Shown piece by piece: positions 43,427-51,456 of a DNA stretch of 64,000 nt. The position numbers and the translations under genes were made by a program. The notes below the pieces were generated by a model. That model was not told where the DNA came from. It made no database searches and saw only the letters and a program-made list of their open reading frames with translations. This stretch comes from Magnetococcus marinus MC-1 (GTDB lineage Bacteria; Pseudomonadota; Magnetococcia; Magnetococcales; Magnetococcaceae), in assembly GCF_000014865.1 (NCBI RefSeq), contig NC_008576.1:3253501-3317500 (forward strand). The letters are read 5' to 3'. Positions within the stretch are counted from its first letter, which is position 1; every line of letters starts with the position of its first letter.

Positions 43427-44584
43427 CCTTAGCTGACTGTCCTAAAAATGGGTACCACCTCTGTCCTCATTGCAAACAGGGCGTGAAGACGGCCCCTGCA
43501 CCCAAACGTCCCATTCCCAAGGCGTTGGCTACAGCTGCTCTATTGGCCCATGTGGCGGTATCCAAGTATGCCGATGGGTTACCGCTCTATCGACAGGGCG
43601 CCATTCTGACCCGTGCAGGGATTGATGTCTGTCGAACCACGCTGGCCAATTGGATGATCCAGTGCGGCCAACTGGTGCAGCCGTTGATCAATCTGATGCG
43701 GGACAAGATGCTGGATTACGATATCCTGCAGATGGATGAAACAACGGTTCAAGTGCTTAAGGAAAAAGATAAAGTTGCAGCCAGTAACTCCTATATGTGG
43801 GTACAGCGAGGTGGTCCTCCGGGTAGTCCGGTGATTTTGTTTGATTACGATCCCACACGCGGTGCCGAGGTTCCGAAACGGCTGTTGGCGGGCTATAAAG
43901 GCTGGCTGCAAACGGATGGGTATGCAGGTTATCTGGGTGTGGGTGCGCAGGAAGATGTGATCCTGATGGGGTGTTTTGCGCATGCCCGTCGTCAATTTGA
44001 CGAGGCGATCAAAGCGTTGGGAAAATCCAAAAAAGGCAAGATGGGCAAGGCTGGGCAGGCTCTGTCGCTGATCCGGAAACTGTACGCTGTGGAAAAAGAT
44101 CTGCGTGAGGAAGAGGCTACTCCAGAGCGACGTTACAAGGTGCGCCAGGAGCGTTCCCGCCCCATTATCGATGAGTTGAAAACCTGGCTGGAAGATAATC
44201 GAGCAGGGGTGTTACCGAAAAGCAAACTCGGCGAAGCGATGGGATATCTGACCAATCAGTGGTCATCTCTGATTCGATATTTGGATGATGGACGCCTGGA
44301 AATTGACAACAATAGAGCCGAGAATGCCATTCGCCCCTTTGTGATTGGCAGGAAAAATTGGCTTTTCAGCAACTCTGTTCGAGGTGCAAGGGCCTCGGCA
44401 AACCTCTACAGTTTGATCGAAACGGCCAAAGCCAATGGTTGGGAGCCCTTCGAGTATTTTACAAAGGTCTTTGAGGGCCTCGCCACAGCGCAAACCGTGG
44501 ATGAGTTCGACCTGTTGCTCCCGTGGAATTTGAAATCTGCTGCTGAACCGATAGGGTAGTTGATGGGGAGAAATGGGCGCTTAC
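43427..44584 (+). mobile_element. IS66-type relic B
   Basis: From the IS3 end at 43426 to the right IS66 end, GGGCGCTTAC at 44575-44584. The left end and N-terminal part of TnpC and the TnpA/B genes are gone. The right end cuts into an M15 endolysin gene. Confidence 0.8.
43428..44559 (+). pseudogene. IS66 TnpC transposase, N-terminally truncated (B)
   Basis: About 376 codons from the zinc-binding part (NGYHLCPHCKQGVKT) through LQMDETTVQVLKE (first acidic), LQTDGYAGY, and LEIDNNRAENAIRPFVIGRKNWLFS (last acidic), to the stop. Around 120 N-terminal residues are missing. The open frame upstream of 43427 is IS3 DNA and does not belong. Confidence 0.9.
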
Positions 44585-44674
44585 CATGGAACGCTCGTCC
44601 ATCACCGACCGGCCACAGCCACAATGGCATTGCAGTTCAGCATGGGAGAAATGTGGCCAATGCTGTTCAGACAT
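44585..44674 (-). pseudogene. Phage endolysin (M15 peptidase), 5' fragment
   Basis: MSEQHWPHFSHAELQCHCGCG and RSVMDERSM: the CxCGC-type start and H-F-S-x-x-E-L pattern of phage-encoded M15 D-Ala-D-Ala carboxypeptidases that cut the peptidoglycan. Codons end where the IS66 end begins at 44584. The gene begins inside the holin-like gene's end (ATG at 44674, GGAGGGGG eight bases upstream). The rest of the gene is not in the window. Confidence 0.75.
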
Positions 44675-44801
44675 GCTCTTCACCCCCTCCGAGCAGGATG
44701 CGTAACAGCACGCCCATCATGGCCACGGCAAAAAGCCCGATGATCAGCGACCCAGCCACCGTAGCCACCATCAGCAGTGAAGTTCCCATCTCTACCCCCA
44801 T
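44667..44801 (-). CDS. Holin-like small membrane protein
   Basis: 44 residues, too short to be seen by simple ORF limits: MGVEMGTSLLMVATVAG then LIIGLFAVAMMGVLLRILLGGGEEHV. One long hydrophobic helix with a charged C-terminus is a class III-like holin shape. Located before and overlapping the endolysin gene by eight bases, the classic lysis cassette order. It would time membrane permeation; inactive as a cassette because the endolysin is broken. Confidence 0.7.
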   Translation of the reverse strand: MGVEMGTSLLMVATVAGSLIIGLFAVAMMGVLLRILLGGGEEHV

Positions 44802-44809
44802 AAACGGCT

Positions 44810-44842
44810 AAACCCACCGCCAGGTTGCCCCGGGGTGGGTTT
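44810..44842. terminator. Hairpin between phage early and lysis genes
   Basis: AAACCCACC (44810-44818) and GGTGGGTTT (44834-44842) make a perfect nine-base stem with a 15-base G/C-rich loop. No run of T follows on the minus strand, so a rho-independent terminator is not certain; it may be an RNA-processing or attenuator structure. Confidence 0.45.
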
Positions 44843-44919
44843 CTCGTGTTTCGTGCGATGCGGGTCTTCTGCCCGACTATAGCGCTAATACTACCAAAAT
44901 CTGCCGATCGTGTCTGGAA

Positions 44920-45327
44920 CTAAAACGTCCGGACACGTTTTCCTTGGTTAAGCACAGCCACGACTTGGAAAATGGCTGACTTCCAATGTGCTGCAAGCGT
45001 TGATCTGGCGCGACCAAATCGCCGCATGAGCAATTTCCAAGGCACCCTTTCGGCACGGTACCAAACCAAGCGCCGATGATCCGGCTCAAGCCATTCCAAC
45101 CACCCCATCACCTCATCAAGGCGGTCGATGGCAGCTGGGGAAGGAGGTCCCAGCCTAGCCTCTGCCGTACCCCAACCGTAGGCATCGTAAAATTCATGGA
45201 TCACCTCCGGCCAAGCAGAACGAACCTCCTCAGGCTTGAGTCCCTTCACAGGCAACCGCTTCATCGTGAACGCTGCCTCTTCTAACCGTTTTGCTACAGC
45301 TGGAGCATCCCATTTCTGCTCACGCAT
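44920..45327 (-). CDS. DUF6362-type phage HTH protein
   Basis: 135 residues from the ATG at 45327 (MREQKWDAPAVAKRLEEAAFTMKRLPVKGLKPEEVR). The body has WPEVIHEFYDAYGWGTAEARLGPPSPAAIDRLDEVMGWL and a C-terminal HTH RRFGRARSTLAAHWKSAIFQVVAVLN. This is the pattern of the small phage protein DUF6362, possibly a late gene regulator or sigma-like. An upstream extension is non-conserved. The gene precedes the holin gene on the minus strand. Confidence 0.72.
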   Translation of the reverse strand: MREQKWDAPAVAKRLEEAAFTMKRLPVKGLKPEEVRSAWPEVIHEFYDAYGWGTAEARLGPPSPAAIDRLDEVMGWLEWLEPDHRRLVWYRAERVPWKLLMRRFGRARSTLAAHWKSAIFQVVAVLNQGKRVRTF

Positions 45328-45538
45328 GACACACCCCCTTGCGACGATTTTGGCCATAAAGCCGATCCCCCAGTTGCTTGACCAACTCTCGCTCTGGCCA
45401 GCTGAGGCGATTGTCGTCATGCGACACCACCAGGATGCCATGGCGATTCCACCCGTTGCGCTTCTGCTCATCCACATCCACTTGGCTGCCCTGAAACCGG
45501 GCCAAGGGGCTGCGGGGCATATTGGGTCCGCCGTTCAT
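45320..45538 (-). CDS. Phage hypothetical protein (72 aa)
   Basis: Starts at an ATG overlapping the RuvC-like stop (ATGA). Product MNGGPNMPRSPLARFQGSQVD, then HGILVVSHDDNRLSWPERELVKQLGDRLYG. WPERELV is a short motif seen in small phage proteins near resolvases. Function not known. Ends inside the DUF6362 start. Confidence 0.6.
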   Translation of the reverse strand: MNGGPNMPRSPLARFQGSQVDVDEQKRNGWNRHGILVVSHDDNRLSWPERELVKQLGDRLYGQNRRKGVCHA

Positions 45539-46035
45539 CGCGTGCCTCCCTGCCCTAGCACGCAGTGCAGAAGGGCAAGTGCGTCACTCTCGTTGTCATC
45601 GGCTGGATTGTGCCCCAGACGCTTCATGGCATGGATAACCTGGGCCTTGCTGGCGTTGCCCTTGCCAGTCGCGTGTTTTTTTATCGTCCCAACCGGCACC
45701 CCCTGGTAGGGCACCTCTGAGCTTTCTGCCCATGCGGTAAGATGGGCCAGGAATCCCCCATAGACATGTGAAGCCCCAACCCCGCTGTGTCTGCGCACCT
45801 CCTCGAACAGGATCTGACCTACATCGCTGGTGAAGTGCATCTCAGCCAGCCAGGCTTTGAACCTGACCCATTGCATACCACCCCCTTCAAACCGGCCCAG
45901 CTTGAACGACACCGTGCCGCTGGTGATGGTCCCATCGGGGTGGTACAGCGCCCATCCCATCTGGGTACCAAGGTCCAGGGCTAAAACTGCCCCGTTTCCA
46001 TCTGCGCCCCGATGGGGCAAACTCTGAGTAGCCAT
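45535..46035 (-). CDS. RuvC-like Holliday-junction resolvase
   Basis: 166 residues, RNase H fold. VLALDLGTQMGWAL (first D), VGQILFEEVRRHSG (E), and a C-terminal DDNESDALALL (last two D). The motif TIKKHATGKGNASKAQV is the specific DNA-binding segment of phage RuvC-like resolvases. Resolves branched DNA before packaging. Its upstream side is the repeat field with the primase-helicase beyond it. Confidence 0.88.
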   Translation of the reverse strand: MATQSLPHRGADGNGAVLALDLGTQMGWALYHPDGTITSGTVSFKLGRFEGGGMQWVRFKAWLAEMHFTSDVGQILFEEVRRHSGVGASHVYGGFLAHLTAWAESSEVPYQGVPVGTIKKHATGKGNASKAQVIHAMKRLGHNPADDNESDALALLHCVLGQGGTR

Positions 46036-46387
46036 ATCTTCCTCCGTTGGCTGATGTGGTCAGGACGGTGGTGCAGGTCTTGGCGGAGCTCACCACCGTC
46101 CGATTTGAATCCGCTCCCTTTGCCGGGCTGCGGAATTGTTGAACAGTCATTCATGATGGGGGGTGGGTTTCCATACCACCCCCATCTATATATTTATATA
46201 TAGGGAAAGCCGGGAACCGGGAACGAGCTGATTTCTCCTTAAGTAATCAATAAGTTAAACGTCTTCCCGGAATGGCCGGGAACGTTCCCGGCGGGAACTG
46301 TGTACCCTATACAATTCAATATGTTAACGTTCCCGGTTCCCGGATTTTTCCGGGAATGGGTAGGTTCCGGGAACGCATTTTTCCTCA
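46036..46387. promoter_or_regulatory. Iteron-like CCGGGAAC repeat field (possible origin)
   Basis: No gene. About ten copies of CCGGGAA or its inverse crowd 46208-46376, including the perfect palindrome GCCGGGAACGTTCCCGGC (46275-46292) and the hairpin TTCCCGG-ATTTTT-CCGGGAA (46337-46356). An A/T-only stretch with a seven-base inverted repeat (CTATATA / TATATAG) is at 46186-46203. Repeats plus an A/T-rich unwinding element next to the primase-helicase gene fit a replication origin; a regulator-binding array is the alternative. Confidence 0.6.
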
Positions 46388-48526
46388 TCATTCAGCTCCA
46401 GATCCCAGCTGAAATTCACCGACGCCAAGTGCAAACTCACCCCCCGGAACATCGAGCCATTTTTTGATATGACTACCCGGTGCTACGCACTGCACTAGCC
46501 GTCCTGTTCGCAATAAGGAGTCAATCAACTCTGCTATCTTATGCTTGGAAAACGCCTGTAAGTCGCCTGGAAGCTCTGATCTGCGTTCAAAGACACCATT
46601 GCCGCCAGTTTTCGTGAATGGTTGGCCATTGGATGCTGCTTTACCCAGAGCCATGACAAGACTTTTACTTAAATCTTCATTGCCACTGATGCGCATAGCG
46701 AGGTCAACTGAACGATCTTGTAGTAACCCTGTCGATGATTCGCGAACATAGACCCTAACTGCTTTATCAACTGGCCAGTTGCTTTTGACCACCGCACCAT
46801 TGAACACAGAGTCACGTTCATAACTGCGTTGCAATTGGGTGCAGATCTTGATGGATTCATCCTGTGAGGCTTCCCATAGGGCGTAAGACCAGCGCCCACC
46901 GTCAACTAGGGCAGTGGTGCCACGGATTGCTTCTCTGGCTTCACTGGCGCTGTGAATGGGTTTGCTACCCACTTTCTTGAAATGGTGCGCTACTAATGTG
47001 GTTGCCCCTGTTTCAGCAGCAATGCGGCCCAACCCAGCAAAGAACATGGACCCTGCGGCGGGGTCACTATTGACATCTCCGCCTGCAAAGCTTTGGAGTG
47101 GATCGATGACCACTAATCGCAGGTCTGGGATTTCCAATAGCTCCTGACGCATCTCCTCGTAGGCATCAGTGAGTACAGGGCCTTCACGACCCATGGCGAC
47201 AAGGGGCATAGCACCACCTGCATTGGGCAGTGGAATCACAATCAGCCTTCTGGGATCTGGAAGATCTCCAACAAGCAGATTGAGTCGTCTGTGGATCTCA
47301 TCTTGATCGTCCTCAGCGGTGAGCATGACCGCTGTACCTTCAATAGGGACCAAAGGACCTCCCAGCGCCTCTGTGGGAATGGGATTCCCTGTATGTATCT
47401 GAGCCACCTTGATGCAAAGGTCCAACAACAGCATGCTTTTTCCTGCTCCACCGATGGCGGCGACCATGCCGGGCACTCCGAGGGGAAGAACACCCTCAAC
47501 CAACCACTCCCGTGGCGGGGGTGGGCCGTCATAACGGTCGAAGGTCCAATCCATCAGTCGAATGCGGCGTTTCCGGGTCTGTGGTTCCTGCCGTGGTGTT
47601 CCATGGATGAAAGCACGCACATCCATCCCTTCGGCCACGGCATCAGCGGCGTCCCACTTTTCCGGTTTTCCCTCTGGTGGTGTGAGAATGGACACTTCAT
47701 GGGCTCCAGCACCCTTAACGGCTTGTGATGCCAATTGGGCGTACTCCCATCCTGCCTTGTCCCGGTCGGGCCAGATGATTACCCGCCTACCCTGGAGAAC
47801 ACTCCAATCGGCACGGTTGATCTGTCCCTTGGAGCCCAAGGAGGTGGTAGCCGGGATTCCCGCATCGATGAGCGCCTGGGCGCTCTTTTCCCCTTCGACC
47901 AACACCACCTCAGCGGCGTGAATGATGCCGGGGAGGTTGTAGAGGGGCGTCACCGCTGGCGACTGCCACTTGCCAGTGCGCACATCCAGGGGCCGAAACT
48001 CCTTTCGGCGGCCCGGAGGATCGTAACGGTAGACACAGACCAGTAGTTGGCCATTGGTATCGAAATAGTCCCACTTACCGGTATGGGGCCCCAACTTATC
48101 CATGGGGGGTTCACGCCGTTGAGTGGGTTGCATCGATACAGGTGGCAATCTCACGGACTCTCCCAGCCAGTCGCGCACATCATCCATGACGTCACGGAAC
48201 TGGGTGCGGGTGTCCATGCCTCGTGACCGGGCCCACAACTCCAAGATATCGCCACCCGAACCTGCGGCATGGTCATACCAGACCCCGGCCTTTTCTCCCG
48301 TCAGCTCAACCTTCATGCTCTCACCGGGGTTGCCCTCCACATCTCCGATGAAGAACTGCCCATGACGAACCTTCCCGGCAGGCAACAGGTGATAAAGCAC
48401 TAACTCAATCTGGCTCTGCAGGCGTGCTTTTATCTCCTCCTTTTCATGATGCTGCTCCGCAACAGAGGAAAACTCCTGCTGTCCACCGGCATCATTGAAA
48501 TCGAGATATGAAGCCCCATTATTCAT
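46388..48526 (-). CDS. TOPRIM primase / RepA-like helicase fusion
   Basis: 712 residues. TOPRIM domain: VVLVEGEKSAQALIDAG (Glu211) and IIWPDRDKAGWEYA (DRD 254-256). AAA_25-type RecA-like helicase: AAIGGAGKSMLLLDLCI (Walker A 359-364), and Walker B LRLVVIDPLQSFAGGDVN with VAHHFKKVG after it. The N-terminal CHC2 zinc finger is not visible. It primes and unwinds phage DNA. Follows the nuclease gene with 4-base overlap; the repeat field lies 3' of it. Confidence 0.9.
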   Translation of the reverse strand: MNNGASYLDFNDAGGQQEFSSVAEQHHEKEEIKARLQSQIELVLYHLLPAGKVRHGQFFIGDVEGNPGESMKVELTGEKAGVWYDHAAGSGGDILELWARSRGMDTRTQFRDVMDDVRDWLGESVRLPPVSMQPTQRREPPMDKLGPHTGKWDYFDTNGQLLVCVYRYDPPGRRKEFRPLDVRTGKWQSPAVTPLYNLPGIIHAAEVVLVEGEKSAQALIDAGIPATTSLGSKGQINRADWSVLQGRRVIIWPDRDKAGWEYAQLASQAVKGAGAHEVSILTPPEGKPEKWDAADAVAEGMDVRAFIHGTPRQEPQTRKRRIRLMDWTFDRYDGPPPPREWLVEGVLPLGVPGMVAAIGGAGKSMLLLDLCIKVAQIHTGNPIPTEALGGPLVPIEGTAVMLTAEDDQDEIHRRLNLLVGDLPDPRRLIVIPLPNAGGAMPLVAMGREGPVLTDAYEEMRQELLEIPDLRLVVIDPLQSFAGGDVNSDPAAGSMFFAGLGRIAAETGATTLVAHHFKKVGSKPIHSASEAREAIRGTTALVDGGRWSYALWEASQDESIKICTQLQRSYERDSVFNGAVVKSNWPVDKAVRVYVRESSTGLLQDRSVDLAMRISGNEDLSKSLVMALGKAASNGQPFTKTGGNGVFERRSELPGDLQAFSKHKIAELIDSLLRTGRLVQCVAPGSHIKKWLDVPGGEFALGVGEFQLGSGAE

Positions 48527-49293
48527 GCTGATAGACTCCAGCAGCGATCACTATATGCACACATACGGCACTGGAAGTGTGTCGACTCCCGGCTGATCCG
48601 GGGCAGCAGTTCATGGGCCTCTGTAGCTTTGATGATCCGCACAGCGCGATCGGACATCTTCTGCGCCAGGGAAGCATCAAACGGAACCAGTTCATGATGC
48701 AGCTCAGCTGTATCCTTGTTGATGGCGGTAAACAGAGCTGGATTAGCAGAAATGCCCGTAACCTGGGATTCCATATAGGCTTGGTAGATTGCCATCTGCG
48801 TTGCATAAACCGGTTTTGAGAGAACCACCCCCTTCTTGACCGTGTCTTTCCATGATTTGTCGTTGAGGGATTTACACTCCCATAAACAGGGGTATTTCAT
48901 GAGCACACTGGGGGGGCCGGACATGATGATCCCATCCACATGCCCCTGTATCCGGCCACCGGCCGCTTCAAAGCCAAACTGTTCACCGTTGGGGCGGTTC
49001 CCCTTGGTGGTAAAGAGCTCAAACCCGGCCATACGCAACCATTTTATCGCCATGTCTTCAAAGAGATGCCCAGCGGCAAAGATGCGCAGCAACTGTCCAT
49101 CGAAATCCCTGCCCGGATCTTTGGGCGCATGGGCATACTCAAACTGCAGTGCCCGCTCACAAGCCACACCCAAACGGGATGCGCCCAGGTAGGTGCGAGG
49201 CGTCTGTTGGTGATTGTCCTCCTCCAGTGCCATGTCGATGAGGTGATTGATGGTGGGGGCAACACCCCCACCGTCGTGATTGAAATCAAGCAC
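48523..49293 (-). CDS. PD-(D/E)XK exonuclease, RecB/Cas4 type
   Basis: 256 residues from a GTG at 49293, preceded by GGAGGTG with a five-base gap; a longer version is not supported. The order YLGASRLGVACERALQFEYA (RecB-like start with Cys), GRIQGHVDGIIM (D), LWECKSLNDKSW (E-x-K) and Cys-rich end FQCRMCAYSDRC is typical of phage RecB-like nucleases with a Fe-S or Zn cluster: first Cys in VACER, and three near the end. It generates 3' single strands for recombination with Sak4. Confidence 0.85.
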   Translation of the reverse strand: MLDFNHDGGGVAPTINHLIDMALEEDNHQQTPRTYLGASRLGVACERALQFEYAHAPKDPGRDFDGQLLRIFAAGHLFEDMAIKWLRMAGFELFTTKGNRPNGEQFGFEAAGGRIQGHVDGIIMSGPPSVLMKYPCLWECKSLNDKSWKDTVKKGVVLSKPVYATQMAIYQAYMESQVTGISANPALFTAINKDTAELHHELVPFDASLAQKMSDRAVRIIKATEAHELLPRISRESTHFQCRMCAYSDRCWSLSA

Positions 49294-49798
49294 GGCACAC
49301 CTCCATCTCCCCTTTCGCAATGAGGATGGGGGGATGCGCAGGAAATGTGCGCACATCGAAGGAGACAAAAGAGGTCTCCTGATCCCGGTTGCGCCGCTCT
49401 TCCCAGGTGATTGTGCCCAGGTTGACTTTGACCTGCTGACGCCATACATCCAGATCGATGATCAACCAGCGCTTCAGGGTTGAGGAGATTTCATCCAGCG
49501 CATGGCCATAGAACATCCAGTCGCCGAAACCCTCAGCTATTTTGTTGATCTCTGTCTTACCTCCTAAGTCATGACGGCGGGAACGCATGGTAAACTCATG
49601 GCCATAGCGATCGGCATACCCCGCCCGTCGAATGCGACAGGCAATGCGCATATCCTTGGCTGTGAGTAACATCAAGTCGGTGGCCTCGTGTACATCCAGT
49701 TCCACCGGTGCCGGTGTCATGAGCAATGGGCCCACGATCTGCTGAATGGTGGGTAAGAAACGGTCGGACCATCTGCGGTCACTCTGATAGGTACTCAT
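49286..49798 (-). CDS. Phage protein, unknown (170 aa)
   Basis: MSTYQSDRRWSDRFLPTIQQIVGPLLM, then DVHEATDLMLLTAKDMRIACRIRRAGYADRYGHEFTMRSRR and FGDWMFYGHALDE. The mixture of conserved charged motifs (CRIRR-GY, EFTIRSxR) suggests a nuclease-like or recombination accessory protein; I remember such proteins only as hypotheticals in phages. Overlaps both neighbours by a few bases. Confidence 0.6.
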   Translation of the reverse strand: MSTYQSDRRWSDRFLPTIQQIVGPLLMTPAPVELDVHEATDLMLLTAKDMRIACRIRRAGYADRYGHEFTMRSRRHDLGGKTEINKIAEGFGDWMFYGHALDEISSTLKRWLIIDLDVWRQQVKVNLGTITWEERRNRDQETSFVSFDVRTFPAHPPILIAKGEMEVCRA

Positions 49799-51000
49799 GC
49801 CACCTCTCCAAACTTGCCACTCTCTGCCCCCCAGGTATCAAACCCCTCCCGCTGTTCACGAGAGAACACATCGATGCGTGGGGATGGAGAAACCCGCCGG
49901 ATCAGATCATAGAACTCATCGGGTTTTCGGCTGTGTTCACGGCGAGGCGCGTCAAAACAGGTGGAGAACGCTTTGGTCTCCAGAAACTCAAGACTCCCCT
50001 TGCGTCCGAACAACACAAATTCACAGTTATACTGGGGCAATCCAAAAGGTTGGAAACCACCTGGCTTGTGCCACACCATCTGGAAAATGTAGGGAAAGCC
50101 CCACTTCTCCATCAACCGCATGGCCATGGGCAGAAACTTCTGGGTAGTCCAGAGAAAGAGGTGACACTCTTCATGGGCAAGCCCACCCACATCCAGATCA
50201 GCCAACTCCACCTCACTCATGGTGGGGTAGTCGAACCCCACTTGGTCGGGTCGCTGATCCCGTTCGACCTTCTGCATGGGCCACGGGGGGTCGATGATGA
50301 TGGTGCGGTACTTTCCATCAGGTAGATCCATTTTGAGGGCATCGGCACGTACCTGTGCTCGATAAGCGGCATTTTCCTTGGCTTTGCGAGAGCGGATCTC
50401 CTTGGCTGCCTCCAGGATGGCCTCCTCTCCTTTGGCCACCACCACCTGTTGCTCATTTTCTGATAAGTTGGCAACATCGGCTGCCGCTGATACCGACACA
50501 TTGCCCTTATCCACCTTCTCAATTAGGTCAGGGGTGCCCTTGCGTAGGACGCGGGATGCGCTTTCGACGGACCGTGCTGATACGTTGGCCAATTCCGCAG
50601 CATGTTCACGAGAAGCCCCAACTTTACCTTGTGGCAAATTTGCCATAGGGTCTGATGAGCCTCCCTGTAACATCCGTGAACGCGCCTCCTCCTCAAACAT
50701 GGGCTTCAATCGTGCTGCCACCATGGCCCGTTGGGATTCGTTAAGATGACGGCGGTGTAGGTTGAGACTGATAGAGAACGCCACGGGGTCATCCCCCTGG
50801 TAGATTTCTACAGATGGCTCTGCTCCGATGGTGCAGCAGGCGTTGTAACGGTTCCGACCATCCAGAATTCGGCCATCGGCATGCAGCCAGATGGGTTCAC
50901 GCTGCCCATGATCACGCATGTCCTGGGTCAGCTCATTGAGTTCCTGCTCTGACATCAACGGGAAGATGTCGGCGATGGGGTGAAATTCATAGGTTTTCAT
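49795..51000 (-). CDS. ParB-like / MT-A70 adenine methyltransferase
   Basis: 401 residues. ParB-like nuclease-fold at 1-110 (HPIADIFPLMSEQELNELTQDM, LDGRNRYNACC), an HTH-like helical middle (ASREHAAELANVSARSVESASRVLRKG), and an MT-A70 domain beginning TIIIDPPWPM (DPPW 237-240), with FLWTTQKFLPMAMRLMEKWGF and RREHSRKPDEFYDLI. It methylates adenine in DNA. With the other methylase at 31774 the phage has two DNA modifiers. Start at 51000. Confidence 0.9.
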   Translation of the reverse strand: MKTYEFHPIADIFPLMSEQELNELTQDMRDHGQREPIWLHADGRILDGRNRYNACCTIGAEPSVEIYQGDDPVAFSISLNLHRRHLNESQRAMVAARLKPMFEEEARSRMLQGGSSDPMANLPQGKVGASREHAAELANVSARSVESASRVLRKGTPDLIEKVDKGNVSVSAAADVANLSENEQQVVVAKGEEAILEAAKEIRSRKAKENAAYRAQVRADALKMDLPDGKYRTIIIDPPWPMQKVERDQRPDQVGFDYPTMSEVELADLDVGGLAHEECHLFLWTTQKFLPMAMRLMEKWGFPYIFQMVWHKPGGFQPFGLPQYNCEFVLFGRKGSLEFLETKAFSTCFDAPRREHSRKPDEFYDLIRRVSPSPRIDVFSREQREGFDTWGAESGKFGEVA

Positions 51001-51015
51001 CGAGGTTCTCCTCGT

Positions 51016-51456
51016 TTAGAACGGTATGTCATCAAGCAGCGTATCGGGGGTCGCTTTGGCCATATATTCCTGGTAGGCGGTGATGACCACCTCCACCATG
51101 GTGAGCACCTCTTCCTTGCTGTACGACGCAAGGGGGCGCTGCATATCGACACTGGCTACGTACTCGCCCAATAGCGGCAGTGTTGCCGCCATAGCTGCTT
51201 TTTCCAGTTTGGTAGCGTCAACCATGTTGCGCACCTCCAGTAACAGATCCACCGGCACTGCCCTGACCTTGCCAAGCAGCCAGATCAGCACATGCTGGGG
51301 ATGGTTTTCCAGATGGCGCTGAAAGAGCTGTTTCTCTTTACGCTGCAAAGCGCCCAGACCGATTCGGCGGGTTTTTAACCCTGGGGGTAGTGATACCCAC
51401 CCCCAGGCCGGGTCGTGCCAGGTACTTGGCCGCCTTGTCCACGCCATAGCCATCAC
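51016..51456 (-). CDS. Phage replication accessory protein with SSB-like C-terminal tip
   Basis: 146 residues. N-terminal basic part (WTRRPSTWHDPAWGWVSLPPG) then helices (ATKLEKAAMAATLPLLGEYVAS). It ends in DTLLDDIPF, the acidic-aromatic tip by which SSB proteins recruit partners. Located next to the SF2 helicase (4-base overlap) and near the recombinase and SSB-like gene. The family itself is unknown to me. Confidence 0.55.
   Translation of the reverse strand: MMAMAWTRRPSTWHDPAWGWVSLPPGLKTRRIGLGALQRKEKQLFQRHLENHPQHVLIWLLGKVRAVPVDLLLEVRNMVDATKLEKAAMAATLPLLGEYVASVDMQRPLASYSKEEVLTMVEVVITAYQEYMAKATPDTLLDDIPF

Noticed and set aside
43363-43427. Start of the IS66 TnpC ORF at 43363
   Set aside because: The first codons lie in the IS3 element; IS66 sequence begins only after the IS3 end at 43426, so this is a chance fusion.
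44560-44811. 83-residue plus-strand ORF
   Set aside because: It is the antisense of the holin-like gene and endolysin fragment, which have coherent protein patterns and a good RBS.
46036-46387. CRISPR array
   Set aside because: The CCGGGAA repeats are short, lie in both directions at irregular spacing, and have no spacers of constant length; no cas genes are near.
48523-49449. Longer form of the RecB-like nuclease starting at 49449
   Set aside because: The extra 52 residues overlap the preceding gene in another frame and are not protein-like; the GTG at 49293 has GGAGGTG at good spacing.
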